A stretch of 64,000 nt of DNA from Kitasatospora paranensis (GTDB lineage: Bacteria; Actinomycetota; Actinomycetes; Streptomycetales; Streptomycetaceae). The position numbers and the translations under genes were made by a program. This document shows positions 46,406 to 56,432 of this stretch, one piece after another (position 1 is the stretch's first letter; the number at the start of each line of letters is the position of its first letter). The notes below the pieces were generated by a model, which made no database searches, was not told where the DNA came from, and worked only from the letters and a program-made list of their open reading frames with translations. Location of the stretch: positions 930,001-994,000 of the forward strand of contig NZ_BAABKV010000001.1 of NCBI RefSeq assembly GCF_039544005.1, given 5' to 3'.

Positions 46406-48110
46406 GTGCGCTCAGTCCTGCCCAGATCCGGATCCGCCCGTCCTGCTGCCGTCCTAACCGTCGCCCTGCTCGCCGGGGTGGGTGCGGTCACCGTCCCCCA
46501 GCCCGCCCACGCCTCCGTCAGCCGGGTGCGCCTCGGCAGCTCCACCGATGTCAGCCGGAGCAGTTGGAGCGGCCCGGCCTTCACCATGAACGGCGACGGG
46601 GCCGTCGTCCCCGCCACCATGACCAAGGCGATCAACGCCATCACCGGCGGGACGGGCAGCATCGACGTCACCGTCCTCGCCGACTCCGCCCCGAGCTCCG
46701 GAAGCGCCACCCCGGAGTGCGACGTCATCATGGGCCTGAGCGGCATCAACTCCTGCACCACCGACGTCGTCACCTCCGCCGCCGACGGCAACAGCAGCCA
46801 GGTCAACACCGATGTCCGCAACGCCGAGTTCGTCTACTTCGCCGGCGGCAACCAGTGCGTCTACGCGTCCTGGAAGGGCACCGCGCTCCAGGCGTCCGTG
46901 CAGTCCGTCGTCGCCAAGGGCGGCGGTTCCGGCGGCGGCAGCGCAGGCACCCACATCAACAGCGCGATCGTCTACGACGCCTGCGGCGGCGGCACCGACT
47001 CCCCCACCGCGCTCGCCAACCCGTACGACAGCACCGTCACCTTCACCACGGGCATGTTCTCCTGGCCCAACTACGCGGACACCATCGACGACTCGCACTT
47101 CGTCACCCGCGACCGGATGGGCCGCACGATGGCGTTCGTCGCCCGGGCGGTCAAGGACGGCCTGACCACCTCCGGCAAGGCCTGGGGGTCGGCATCGAGC
47201 AGGGCGGCGGGTCGCTCTTCCTCGACAGGAACGGCCTCGGCACGCTCTCCGGCGCCGACGCCTACATCGTGCTCGGCGACCACCAGCCCGAGAAGGCCGT
47301 CTCCGGCAGCCCGCTCACCTACTCCGGCTACAAGATCTGGCACCTCACCGACGGCAGCACCTTCGACTTCAAGAACCGGCCCACCTGCGGCTACTACCTC
47401 AGGAGCGTCACCAACGGCGTCGCCGACGCCAACCTCTACAGCGGCACGCCGGTCACCACCTGCCAGAGCGGCGGCAACACCGTCACGGTCACCTCCCCGG
47501 TTCGCCGAGCACCGCCACCGGAACGGCGGTCGGCCTGCAGATCGCGGCCACCGACTCGGCGGCGGGCCAGACCCTTTCGTACACCGCGACCGGCCTGCCC
47601 GCCGGACTGTCCATCAGCGGCAGTGGCCTCGTCACCGGCACCCCGACCACAGCCGGGACCTCCGCCGTCACCGTCACCGCCACCGACACCACCGGCGCGA
47701 GCGGCTCCACCACGTTCACCTGGACGGTCACCAACAGCGGCGGCGGCTCGACATACGCCGAGGTCGAGTCGAACGACTCCACCGGCGCCGCGAACAACGT
47801 CGGTGGCCTCACCTTCCCGCTGACCGTCACCGGCGGCATGAAGAGCTCCTCCGACCGCGACTACTTCAGGTTCACCCTCACCGCCGGCCAGCGGGTGGAC
47901 GTCTCCTGCAGCATCCCGTCCGCCTACGACGCCGACCTCTACCTGCTCAACTCCGGTGGCAGCACCCAGACCCGCTCGGTCAACAACGGCAAGGGCGCCG
48001 ACGAGTCGCTGAGTTGGACGGCCGCCTCGGCCGGCACCTACTACGTCGACCTGGAGGCCTACAGCGGCTCCGGCAGCGCGGCCTACTCCTGCCTGATCAG
48101 CAAGAGCTGA
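46406..48110 (+). CDS. Secreted cyanophycinase-like (S51) protein with Ig and PPC domains (two frameshifts)
   Basis: About 568 residues after restoring a G in 47184-47188 and a C in 47495-47498. A signal peptide (to about residue 37) precedes a class I glutamine-amidotransferase-like fold with AEFVYFAGGNQCVYASWKGT and GGGSGGGSAGTHI, where Ser of GGSAG is the probable nucleophile of peptidase family S51. Then follow DAYIVLGDHQPEK, a putative-Ig module (LSYTATGLPAGLSISGSGLVTGTP) and a C-terminal PPC domain (DRDYFRFTLTAGQRVDVSC) found on many secreted peptidases. It may cleave cyanophycin or similar peptides outside the cell. GTG 46406 follows GGGAG. Confidence 0.75.
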
Positions 48111-48122
48111 CCCCCGAACCGA

Positions 48123-48156
48123 GGTGCCCCGGTCCGCGGCGGCGGACCGGGGCACC
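48123..48156. terminator. Bidirectional terminator
   Basis: Fifteen-base perfect arms (48123-48137 and 48142-48156) with a four-base loop, between the convergent S51-type and RpiR genes. Confidence 0.88.
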
Positions 48157-48173
48157 GCGTGCGCGACAGCACG

Positions 48174-49058
48174 TCAGGTGAGCCCGGCCCGGCGGGCGGT
48201 CTCCTCACCACGCTGCATGTGCCGGTGGGCGGTGTCCCCCAGCGTGGCGATGATGCCCGCGACCACCGTCTCCACCACGGCCAGCGTCGGCACCAGACTG
48301 TCGTACGGCGACGGGGCACCGACCTGGCTGGAGAGCACGACCTCCGCCTGTGTGCTGACCGGCGACAGCCAGGTGTCGGTGAAGAGGATCACCCGGCCGC
48401 CGGCGTCCCGCGCCAGCTCGGCCATGGTGACCTTGTCGTCCTCGTAGCGGCGGTAGTCGAAGACGACCAGCACGTCCCGGCGCCCGAGGGCGGCGAGGTG
48501 GGCCGTCCGCTCCACCGCCCGGTCCGGCAGGAGGCGCACGTCGTCGCGCAGCTGCATCAGGTGCAGGCCGAGGTACTGCGCGAGCAAGTTGGTGAACCGC
48601 CCGCCGACCAGGGTGATGTGGCGCTTCGGGTCGGCCAGCAGCTGCACCGCGCGCTCCAGGTCGTGCGGCGGCACCTCGGCCAGCGTGCGGTCCACGGCGG
48701 CGGTGAACACCTCCCGGCCGCGGCCGAGCAGCCCGGCCGGTCCGCCCCGGGTGTCCGGGTCGCCGTCGGTGGCCGCGCCGTAGCCGCCGGAGGTGTAGAG
48801 GGTCAGCGGCGAGGCATGCCGCTCGTCGAGCTCGGCACGCAGCGCCGTCTGGAAGTCGGGGAAGCCGCGGTAGCCCAGCCGGTTCACGAAGCGGATCACG
48901 GTCGGCGCGCTCACGTCCGCCCGCTCGGCGAGCGTCGCGATGGTCTCGAACCCCGCCGCCGGCCAGCCGGCGAGCAGCACCCGGCCGACCTTGCGCTCGG
49001 CGGGGCTGCACTCGCCGAGCCTTTGCCGGATGTCCTCGGCGAGCGTGACGGAGGCCAT
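48174..49058 (-). CDS. RpiR/MurR-family regulator with SIS domain
   Basis: 294 residues. The N-terminal RpiR helix-turn-helix has LAERADVSAPTVIRFVNRLGYRGFPDFQ. The C-terminal SIS (phospho-sugar isomerase-like) domain has LLADPKRHITLVGGRFTNLLAQYLG and DVLVVFDYRRYEDD. RpiR proteins bind phosphorylated or amino ligands and often control adjacent transport and catabolic genes. ATG 49058. It is the last gene of the minus-strand run that starts with the ABC-transporter genes, separated from the cyanophycinase gene by 114 bases. Its effector and sites are not determined. Confidence 0.9.
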   Translation of the reverse strand: MASVTLAEDIRQRLGECSPAERKVGRVLLAGWPAAGFETIATLAERADVSAPTVIRFVNRLGYRGFPDFQTALRAELDERHASPLTLYTSGGYGAATDGDPDTRGGPAGLLGRGREVFTAAVDRTLAEVPPHDLERAVQLLADPKRHITLVGGRFTNLLAQYLGLHLMQLRDDVRLLPDRAVERTAHLAALGRRDVLVVFDYRRYEDDKVTMAELARDAGGRVILFTDTWLSPVSTQAEVVLSSQVGAPSPYDSLVPTLAVVETVVAGIIATLGDTAHRHMQRGEETARRAGLT

Positions 49059-49172
49059 GGTGCGCGGTCCTTTCGCGGGGCGGCGGCTGCCGCCCGGTCG
49101 GGCGGGAACAGACGTGATCTCCGCAGCCTAGTGCCGTGCCGGGCTGCGGAGACCGTCTCGGAGGGTTCGGTG

Positions 49173-50470
49173 TCAGGGAGCGACCGGGGCGATCGCCAGG
49201 TCCAGGTCGGCGAACGAGGCGGCGGTGGAACCGTCCGCCGTCCAGGCACGGAAGTCCCCGCGCTTGGTGAAGGTGATCCGGAACGCGGGGCGCTCTCGTA
49301 GGTGTCGGCCGTGGCGGTGCGCTGCACCCGGGTGGCGGCGAGCGCCCGGGCGGTGCCGGAGAAGGCGTACGGCACGCCGTCCGGGTCGTCGACCGCGTAG
49401 AAGGCATCGTGGTCGGTGGGGACGGGCTCGGTGCCGGTGGGCCGCAGCCGTCGCTTGCCGTCCGCCGGGATCACCTGCCAGGTGCGCGGGTCGTAGCCGT
49501 CGCCGTCGGTGAGGTAGCTGTAGGCGACGCCGGTGACGGACCAGCCGGCCGGGTCGGTGCGGCTGCGGGCGTGCCGCAGGTCGAGGACGCCGACGCCGTG
49601 CGAGCCGAGAACGCGGACGGACTCGGCGCGGGTGCCGGCGTGCTCGACCTCGACGGCGGTGTCCTCGTCCATCGCGAAGACCCGGTCGTGGCCGGTGTCG
49701 GCGGCCAGCCGGACGGCCCGGCCCTCGCGGCCGTAGGTGCCGGTGTGGGTGTCGAGCAGGCCGGGTCCGAAGAACCCGAAGCCCCCGCCGGGCAGGTAGC
49801 CGAGCCGGGTCGGGTCCTCGAAGTAGCCGGGAGCGGAGCCGTCCCGCAGCGCCTGGTAGCTGTCGCCGCCGGTCACCATGTCCGGGCCGGAGGCGATCTG
49901 GGCACCCGCGCTGGACCCGGAGACGACGGCGCCCGCCGCCAGCTTGGCGCGGATCGCGGCGAGGACCTTCGAATCGGTGTGGGCGTCCCCGTGCAGGAGG
50001 CTGGTGACGTAGCGGTACTGGTCGCCGCCGCCGAAGAAGAATCCCGTCATCGCGTCGACCTGGGCGACCACGGCGTCGGAGTCGGCCGCGGCCACGTGCT
50101 CGATGTCGATCGGGATCCACTGGGCGTCCGCGGCACCGTACCGCTCGAACAGGTCGGCGTAGTACGCGCCGTTGCAGGCCGAGTTGGAGCAGGTGGCGGG
50201 GTCGGCGGCGTTCGGATCCTGGCTGGGTGGGACGGAGGCGGCGGTCAGGACGCCGATCCGGGCGCTGCCCGCGCCGCCGGCGCGGGCGACGATCTCCCGG
50301 TAGATCTCGGCGTTGTCGTCCTTGAGCCCGCCGCCGACGAGGATCAGCGTGCCGCCGGCGGGACGGGCGGGATGTGCCGACGCGGCGGGTGCGGCGGCCG
50401 TGACCACGGCAAGGGCGGCGGTCACGGCGACGGCCGCGCGCCCGGTGCGCGCGGGCAGGGATCGGTTCAT
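49173..50470 (-). CDS. Secreted cyanophycinase (peptidase S51; frameshifted at 49287-49290)
   Basis: About 432 residues. A Sec signal (AVAVTAALAVVTAAAPAASA) is followed by the S51 core: GGTLILVGGGLKDDNAEIY, GFFFGGGDQYRYV and the nucleophile elbow GAVVSGSSAGAQIASGPDM, with catalytic Ser in SGSSAGA. It resembles extracellular cyanophycinases that cut the multi-L-arginyl-poly-L-aspartate polymer into beta-Asp-Arg dipeptides. The last 44 residues are in another frame because one C is missing from the run 49287-49290; restoring it gives a C-terminus ending DLDLAIAPVAP. ATG 50470 follows AGGAG. Confidence 0.87.
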
Positions 50471-50613
50471 CGGTGCGCTCCTGTCGGAGGTGGGGGGTGT
50501 CGGGCTCGGTGGGGCACCGGGGGCGTCACGCCGGGACGGGGACGCCCCCGGTGGTGGTGCCGGCCGCGGCGGACGGGCGCGGCGGCCGTGACCGTGGTGG
50601 CGGGCGGCGGCGG

Positions 50614-51828
50614 TCAGCCGCGCCGCAGGCGGGCGACGAGCCCGGCCAGCAGAGCGATCCGGCCCGGCGCGCCGGCCGTGTCCAGCCACTCCTCGGGGCT
50701 GTGGTCGGCGCCGCCGACCGGGCCCAGGCCGTCCAGGGTGGGGATGCCCAGGCCGGAGGTGAGGTTGGCGTCGCCGACCCCGCCGGTCGAGGCGCCGTCG
50801 AGGTCGATGGCGAGTTCGGCGGCGACCGTGCGGGCGAGCCGCAGCATCTCCCGCGCAGCCGGGGTGAACTCCATCGGCGGGCAGAGGTCGACCTGCTCGA
50901 CCTGGGCGGTGGTGCCGTCGACTGCGGTGCGGGCGGCGACCGCGGCGATGGCGTCCACCGCCGTGCCCAGCCCGGCGGTGGTGGTGGCCCGGACCTCGAC
51001 CCGCAGCTCGGCCTCCGGGCAGACGATGTTGACCCGGGTGCCGGCCCGCACGACGCCGACGTTCAGCGTGACCCCGGGCCAGCGGCCGTTCAGCGCCTGG
51101 AGTTCGACGACGAGGTGGGCGGCGGCGAGCGCGGCGTTGGCGCCGCGCTCGGGCTCGATGCCGGCGTGCGCGGCCCGGCCGGTGACGGTGATCCGCAGGT
51201 CGGCGACGCCCTTGCGCTCGACCACCAGGTCGCCGTTCTCCCGGGCGCACTCCAGGCCCAGGGCGAAGTCCGCACCGGCGGCGATCCGTTCGGTGACCGG
51301 ACGGCTGGCCGGGGAGCCGATCTCCTCGTCGGGGGTGGCGAGGACGACGAGTTCGGCGAACCCGGTGAGGCCCTGGTCGACCAGGAGCTCGGCCGCGGTG
51401 AGCCCGGCGAGGAGTCCGCCCTTGTCGTCGCTGACGCCCGGCCCGTGGGCGAGGGCGCCGTCCAGGGTGAACGGCCGTGCGGCGGCGGTGCCGTCCTCGA
51501 AGACGGTGTCCATGTGGCCGACCAGCAGGATCCGGGCGCCGCCCCGGTCCGCGGGCAGGGTGCCGGCCAGGCGGCCGACCAGCACGTCGCCGCAGGGCCG
51601 CCCCTCGACCGGCCCGACCGGGACCCGCTCGGTGGTGAAGCCGATCCGTCCCAGGCGGTGCTCGAACCAGTCGGCGACCCGGTTCACGCCGTCGGGGCTG
51701 TAGGAGCCGGAGTCGACGGCGACGAGCTCGGCGAGGTCGGCGAGGTAGGACGGCATCCGGCTCCGGGCGAGCGGCAGCAGGTCGGCACCGGCGGGGGCCG
51801 GCCGCGTCGGGCGCGCGGGGGCGCTCAC
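50614..51828 (-). CDS. M20-family metallopeptidase (CPG2/ArgE-like)
   Basis: 404 residues. Zinc ligands and catalytic motifs: [14 protein letters not shown] (His, Asp), [14 protein letters not shown] (Asp), [15 protein letters not shown] (Glu-Glu) and a late GADHSPEEW (His). The dimerisation domain lies between. The family hydrolyses C-terminal or acyl-amino acids and dipeptides in the cytosol. In this operon it could split beta-aspartyl dipeptides imported by the ABC transporter. GTG 51828 overlaps the ATPase stop by four bases (GTGA). Substrate is inferred. Confidence 0.88.
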   Translation of the reverse strand: MSAPARPTRPAPAGADLLPLARSRMPSYLADLAELVAVDSGSYSPDGVNRVADWFEHRLGRIGFTTERVPVGPVEGRPCGDVLVGRLAGTLPADRGGARILLVGHMDTVFEDGTAAARPFTLDGALAHGPGVSDDKGGLLAGLTAAELLVDQGLTGFAELVVLATPDEEIGSPASRPVTERIAAGADFALGLECARENGDLVVERKGVADLRITVTGRAAHAGIEPERGANAALAAAHLVVELQALNGRWPGVTLNVGVVRAGTRVNIVCPEAELRVEVRATTTAGLGTAVDAIAAVAARTAVDGTTAQVEQVDLCPPMEFTPAAREMLRLARTVAAELAIDLDGASTGGVGDANLTSGLGIPTLDGLGPVGGADHSPEEWLDTAGAPGRIALLAGLVARLRRG

Positions 51829-52589
51829 AGGACCTTGGACAGGAACGCCTTGGTGCGCTCCTGCTCCGGACGTCCGAGAACCTGCCGGGGGTCGCCCGCC
51901 TCCACCACGACGCCGGCGTCCATGAAGACGGCGGTGTCGGCGACCTCGCGGGCGAAGCCGATCTCGTGGGTGACCACGACCATCGTCATGCCGTCGGAGG
52001 CCAGGCCACGCATCACGTCCAGCACGTCGCCGACGAGTTCCGGATCGAGCGCCGAGGTGGGCTCGTCGAAGAGCATCAGCTTGGGCTTCATCGCCAGCGC
52101 CCGGGCGATGGCGACCCGCTGCTGCTGGCCGCCGGACAACTGCGCCGGGTAGTGGCCGGCCCGGTCCGCGAGCCCGACGCGCTCCAGCAGGCGCAGCGCC
52201 TCGGCGCGGGCGTCGGCCCGGTTGACCCCGGCGACCCGGACGGGGGCCTCCATCACGTTCTCCAGGGCGGTGAAGTGCGGGAAGAGGTTGAAGCGCTGGA
52301 AGACCATGCCGATCTCGCGGCGCCGCTCGGCGACCTCCGCCTCGCGGAGCTCGTACAGCCGGGTGCCGGACCGGCGGTAGCCGACGAGATCGCCGTCGAC
52401 GGCCAGCCGGCCGCCGTCGACCCGCTCCAGGTGGTTGATGCAGCGCAGGAAGGTCGACTTGCCCGAGCCGGAGGGGCCGAGCAGGCAGCAGACCTGGCCG
52501 CGTTCGACGGTGAGGTCGATGCCCTTGAGGACTTCGAGCCTGTCGTAGTGCTTGCGCACGCCCTCGGCGTGCACCATGGGCCGGGCCAT
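51825..52589 (-). CDS. Polar amino acid ABC transporter ATPase
   Basis: 254 residues of the GlnQ/HisP type. Walker A is in [15 protein letters not shown], the signature is [16 protein letters not shown] and Walker B is [13 protein letters not shown], followed by [12 protein letters not shown] with the switch His. It energises amino acid import with the adjacent permease and binding protein. ATG 52589 lies four bases past the permease stop. Part of a coupled operon. Confidence 0.95.
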   Translation of the reverse strand: MARPMVHAEGVRKHYDRLEVLKGIDLTVERGQVCCLLGPSGSGKSTFLRCINHLERVDGGRLAVDGDLVGYRRSGTRLYELREAEVAERRREIGMVFQRFNLFPHFTALENVMEAPVRVAGVNRADARAEALRLLERVGLADRAGHYPAQLSGGQQQRVAIARALAMKPKLMLFDEPTSALDPELVGDVLDVMRGLASDGMTMVVVTHEIGFAREVADTAVFMDAGVVVEAGDPRQVLGRPEQERTKAFLSKVL

Positions 52590-52593
52590 CGGT

Positions 52594-53562
52594 TCAGCCC
52601 TTCCGTTCGCGAGTGGGCAGCAGGCGGCCCGTGACGCCGACGAACATCCGCCGCAGCGGGGAGACGTGGCCGGCCCGGGCGGTGCCGCGGCCGTACCGGC
52701 GCTCCAGCCAGGCCTGCGGGACACCGAGCAGGGAGGTCAGGGACAGGTACCAGAGGGCGGCCACCACGAGCATCGGGATGACCTGGTAGTTCTGGGCGTA
52801 CACGTCCTGGATGTTGGACATCAGGTCGTGCGCGCCGATCACCGACACGTAGGCGGTGGTCTTCAGCATGTTGATGGTCTCGTTGCCCATCGGCGGGATG
52901 ATGACCCGCATCGCCTGCGGCAGCACGATCCGACGCATCGTCAGGGCGGGTTTCATGCCCAGTGACTGGGCGGCCTCGGCCTGCCCCGGGTCGACCGACT
53001 GGATGCCGGCCCGGACGATCTCCGAGGCGTAGGCCGCCTCGTTGAGCCCGAGCGCGAGGAGGGCGGCGACGGCCGGCGAGAGCAGCGCGTTGGTGTCGAA
53101 GCTGACGAAGGTGACCGTGGTGAACGGGATGCCGATCATCACGTGCTTGTAGAGCGCGGCCGCGTAGGCCCAGAAGATGATCTGGATCAGCAACGGGGTG
53201 CCGCGGAACGCCCAGACGAAGAGCGAGGACAGGCCGTACAGCACGGGGCTGGCGGACAACCGCATGACCGCGACGAGGGTGCCGAGCGCCAGGCCGACGG
53301 CCATCGCGGCGGCGGTCAGCCACAGGGTGGTGGCCAGGCCCTCGAATATCAGGTCGGCGAACAGGTAGTGGCCGACGACGTCCCAGTGCAGGTTGGGGTT
53401 CTTGGCGAGCGAGCCGACCGTGCCGATCAGGGCGAGCACCGCCAGGGCGGCGGCGATCCAGCGACCCCAGTGGCGCACCGGGACGGCGGTCAGCTGCTGG
53501 GCGGGGACGGGCTCGGCGGGGCCCGGCGCGACGGCACGGGCCGACGGGAGGGAGGCGGCCAC
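52594..53562 (-). CDS. Polar amino acid ABC transporter permease
   Basis: 322 residues of the HisMQ/GlnP family. Five or so membrane segments: [21 protein letters not shown] at the N-terminus, [40 protein letters not shown] and the EAA loop in [34 protein letters not shown] Pro-rich N-terminal extension precedes the first helix. GTG 53562 is one base from the stop of the binding-protein gene. It probably acts as a homodimer, as no second permease is present. Confidence 0.93.
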   Translation of the reverse strand: MAASLPSARAVAPGPAEPVPAQQLTAVPVRHWGRWIAAALAVLALIGTVGSLAKNPNLHWDVVGHYLFADLIFEGLATTLWLTAAAMAVGLALGTLVAVMRLSASPVLYGLSSLFVWAFRGTPLLIQIIFWAYAAALYKHVMIGIPFTTVTFVSFDTNALLSPAVAALLALGLNEAAYASEIVRAGIQSVDPGQAEAAQSLGMKPALTMRRIVLPQAMRVIIPPMGNETINMLKTTAYVSVIGAHDLMSNIQDVYAQNYQVIPMLVVAALWYLSLTSLLGVPQAWLERRYGRGTARAGHVSPLRRMFVGVTGRLLPTRERKG

Positions 53563-53563
53563 G

Positions 53564-54529
53564 TCAGTCCACCGCGCCGTTCCTGGTGGCCTGCCGGACA
53601 GCGATGGAGGCGGCGCCGTACGTGCCGTAGATGGCGGCGAGCGACCCGTCGTCGATCATCTGCTGCAGGGCCTTCTGCACCGCGGCGGTCAACTGCGGGA
53701 GGTTCTTGGAGATCGCGATCCCGTTCGGGGACGCGTTGTACCCGCCGGCCGCGGCCGGGTCGTCGACGACCTCGAACGAGGCGCCGCCGTCGGCGGTCTT
53801 GGCCGTCCAGCCGGCCGCGGGCTTGGTCAGCACGTCCGCGACGACCTTGCCGGAGCGCAGGGCGAGCTGCGCGTCGGAGTCCTTGGGGAAGGCCTGGATG
53901 TGGATCGGGCCGCGGCCGGCGGCCCGGCACGCGTCCTGGTGCTTCTCCAGCAGCTTCTGCTGGTTGGTTCCGGTCTGCACGGCAGCGCTGCGGCCGCACA
54001 GGTCGTCCAGGGTGGCGACCTTCTCCGGATTGCCCTTCGCCACCAGGACGCCCGTCCCGGAGACGGAGTAGTCGACGAAGTCGACGACCTGTTCGCGCTC
54101 CCGGTTGTCGGTGATGGCGGAGATCGCCGCGTCGTACTTGCCGGCCTGGATGGCCGGGACGATGCCGTCGAACTTCTGGGCGGTGAAGGTGAACTTCACC
54201 CCGAGCTTCGCTCCCAGGGCCTGCCCGAGGTCGTAGTCGAGGCCGGTCATCTCCGTCTTGCCCTCGGCGACGTACATCTCGAACGGCGGGTACGGGATGT
54301 CGGTGGCGACCCGGACCCGGCCGGCCTTCTTCACGGCATCGGGCAGGGCGTCGTGCAGTGCCGCGTCGCGGGTGACGGACACGCCGGCGACGATCACCGG
54401 GGCGGCGGCCGGGGAGCCGTCGGAGTCGTTGCCCCCGGAGCCTCCGGAGCCGCACGCGGCAAGGACGAGGGAGCCGGACAGGACGAGGGCGGCCGCCAGG
54501 GCCGGTCTGCGGGAGACGGTGGTGTTCAC
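53564..54529 (-). CDS. ABC transporter substrate-binding lipoprotein
   Basis: 321 residues of the SBP_bac_3 family. The lipobox LVLAACGSGG (Cys near residue 26) shows a lipid-anchored protein. The core has RVRVATDIPYPPFEMY, GLDYDLGQALGAKLGVKF, AISAITDNREREQVVDFVDYS and GKVVADVLTKPAAGW, typical of polar amino acid binders. The likely ligand is an arginine-like or beta-Asp-containing peptide, by context with cyanophycinase. First gene of the operon; TGTAAC/GTTACA sites lie upstream. Confidence 0.93.
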   Translation of the reverse strand: MNTTVSRRPALAAALVLSGSLVLAACGSGGSGGNDSDGSPAAAPVIVAGVSVTRDAALHDALPDAVKKAGRVRVATDIPYPPFEMYVAEGKTEMTGLDYDLGQALGAKLGVKFTFTAQKFDGIVPAIQAGKYDAAISAITDNREREQVVDFVDYSVSGTGVLVAKGNPEKVATLDDLCGRSAAVQTGTNQQKLLEKHQDACRAAGRGPIHIQAFPKDSDAQLALRSGKVVADVLTKPAAGWTAKTADGGASFEVVDDPAAAGGYNASPNGIAISKNLPQLTAAVQKALQQMIDDGSLAAIYGTYGAASIAVRQATRNGAVD

Positions 54530-54586
54530 GTCGCAACCTTTCAGGAGCGTGGGCGGCGCGAGCGGGGCGACGCCACAAGGCAGGAC

Positions 54587-54716
54587 GTTACAGCTAATTC
54601 GTTTTCATCTCTAGATGTAACGCAGGCTACAAATACGTAACGCCGGCACCTTGCATCGGCCACCCGCACTTCAGACAGCCCAGTGGGCGCGATCGCTCGG
54701 CGCCGCCGTTACATCT
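54587..54716. promoter_or_regulatory. TGTAAC/GTTACA sites upstream of the ABC-peptidase operon
   Basis: GTTACA (54587-54592), TGTAAC (54616-54621), CGTAAC (54636-54641) and GTTACA (54708-54713). AGATGTAAC at 54613-54621 and GTTACATCT at 54708-54716 are exact reverse complements. They occur in an AT-rich island just before the binding-protein gene. The related TTACA/TGTAA palindrome upstream of the other S51-type gene suggests one regulator. Confidence 0.5.
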
Positions 54717-54798
54717 GGTGCAGCCGATAGTCGCTCTGTATGTCCCGGAACTGCCCGACCCTCGCGCCGGTGGACCCGCTCCTACCCCGAGGGCCCCG

Positions 54799-56311
54799 TC
54801 AACGCCGCCCTCGGCCGACGGCTCCCGCGGCCGCGTGGACGGCCCCGCTGCGCGGCCCCGGCAGGGGCGGCACAGCGGTGGGGACGGCGGCCGGCCGCTG
54901 GGCGGGGACGGTGCCCAGGACGCCGGTGCGGACCACCTTGTGCAAGGTCCGCCGCAGCACCTGCTCGAACGCGGCCATCGTGCGGCGGGCCTGCGGAGTG
55001 TCCACGAAGATCGAGTTCATGTGGAGGCCGTCGGTGTCGCGCTGGAACCACGAGCAGACGCCGTTGGCCCGCGACGACCAGACGTGCGTGGTCGGCCGCC
55101 ACACGTCGTGGTGCTCCGCGCCGGGGCACCTGCGCATGTCGATGTAGGAGAAGAAGTTCACCGGGAACGGCCAGGACCGGGCGGCGAACTCCTCCGGCGC
55201 CAGCAGCTCCCAGGCGCGGACGAACGGCACGTCGAGGTGGGCCATCATCTCGGTGAAGCCGGCCCGCACCCCGGCCAGCACCTCGGCGAAGTCCTGGCCC
55301 GGGGCGACCGGGAACTCGATCGGCATGGTGTTCACGAACCAGCCGACCGACTGCTCCCACGGGCCGCGGCCGCGCTCGCTGACCGGCATGAGCCCGCGGT
55401 AGACGGCGGGACCGCCGGCCTCCCGCAGGGTGGTGGCCACCGCCGCCAGCACCCCCATGAACGCCCGGCCGCCCGCCGCCCGGCAGCGCCGGTCGAACTC
55501 CTCGGTCTCCGCCGGGTCGAGCAGCAGGCCCGCCTCGTTCACGATCGGGTACATCCGGCCCGGCTCGACGCCGAGGTCGATCGGGAACGGCGGGAAGAAG
55601 CCGCCGTTGCGCCCGATGAACTCCCGCCAGTAGGCCAGCCGGTCGTCGTCCGCGGCGATCGCGAGGTAGCGGCTGCGCTGCTCGTGGGCGAAGTCCAGGT
55701 AGCTCGCCGCGGCGGGCAGTCCGGGCTCCCGCCCTGCGCGTGGGCGGCGTACGCGCGCTGCACGTCGTTGACCACGTTGGGCATCGACATGCCGTCGCAG
55801 ACGATGTGGTCGAAGGCCAGGTACACGGTGGAGGCGTCCTCGCGGACGACGGCCCCCATGGTGAACAGTGGCCAGGCGAGCGTGTCGATGCTCCGTTCGA
55901 AACTGTCGGCCAGGTGGGCCCGCAGCGCGCCCGGGTCGTCGAACCGGCCCACGTCCACGGCGTCCAGCACGAGGTCAGCGGGGCGCACGGCCTCGCAGGA
56001 GAGCTCGCCCGCGAGCCGCCGGAACTCGCAGCGCAGCACCTCGTGGCGGCGCGCGAAGGAGAGCAGGGCGGCCTCCAGCGCGGGGCGGTCCAGCGGACCC
56101 GCGATCTCGAAGGTGACGGCCAGCCAGGAGGCCACCGGCTCGCTGGCCCGGCGGCCCTCCTCGGCGACGGTGAAGTGCTTGTCCTGGTTGAAGGAGGCAC
56201 GCCGCTCGGGGTCGTCCGGCCGCCGCCCGTCGGCCGCCCCGCGGGCGGTCAGTCGCCACTCGACCACGTGCCCGGGGCGCAGGTCGAGGGCTTCGAGGGG
56301 AACTGCCGCAT
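54799..56311 (-). CDS. Stand-alone NRPS-type condensation domain protein (two frameshifts)
   Basis: About 504 residues. The catalytic motif VYLAFDHIVCDGMS retains the second His and the DG of HHxxxDG; the first His is Asp. Other landmarks are RRHEVLRCEFRR and, in the second frame, VGWFVNTMPIEF, a classical C-domain motif. Missing bases at 55728-55730 (C run) and 56297-56300 (G run) explain the breaks. Restoring both makes a 505-codon gene from ATG 56311, preceded by GAGG and starting MRQFPLEALDL. It probably joins an acyl or aminoacyl group to an acceptor. It is 121 bases from an MFS gene on the same strand. Confidence 0.8.
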
Positions 56312-56432
56312 GCCGGGCCTCTTTTACCGGGAGAAACGATGTCCCAGCGATAACGACCGCGCGGCGACGAGGTGACGACGTCACGGTGTACGCCACCCGG
56401 CGTCCGCGTGTTCGACGGACGCGGCGGCCCGG

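Noticed and set aside
49173..49300. Separate small gene at the end of the cyanophycinase
   Set aside because: The second-frame segment is the natural C-terminus once one base is restored in the C run at 49287-49290.
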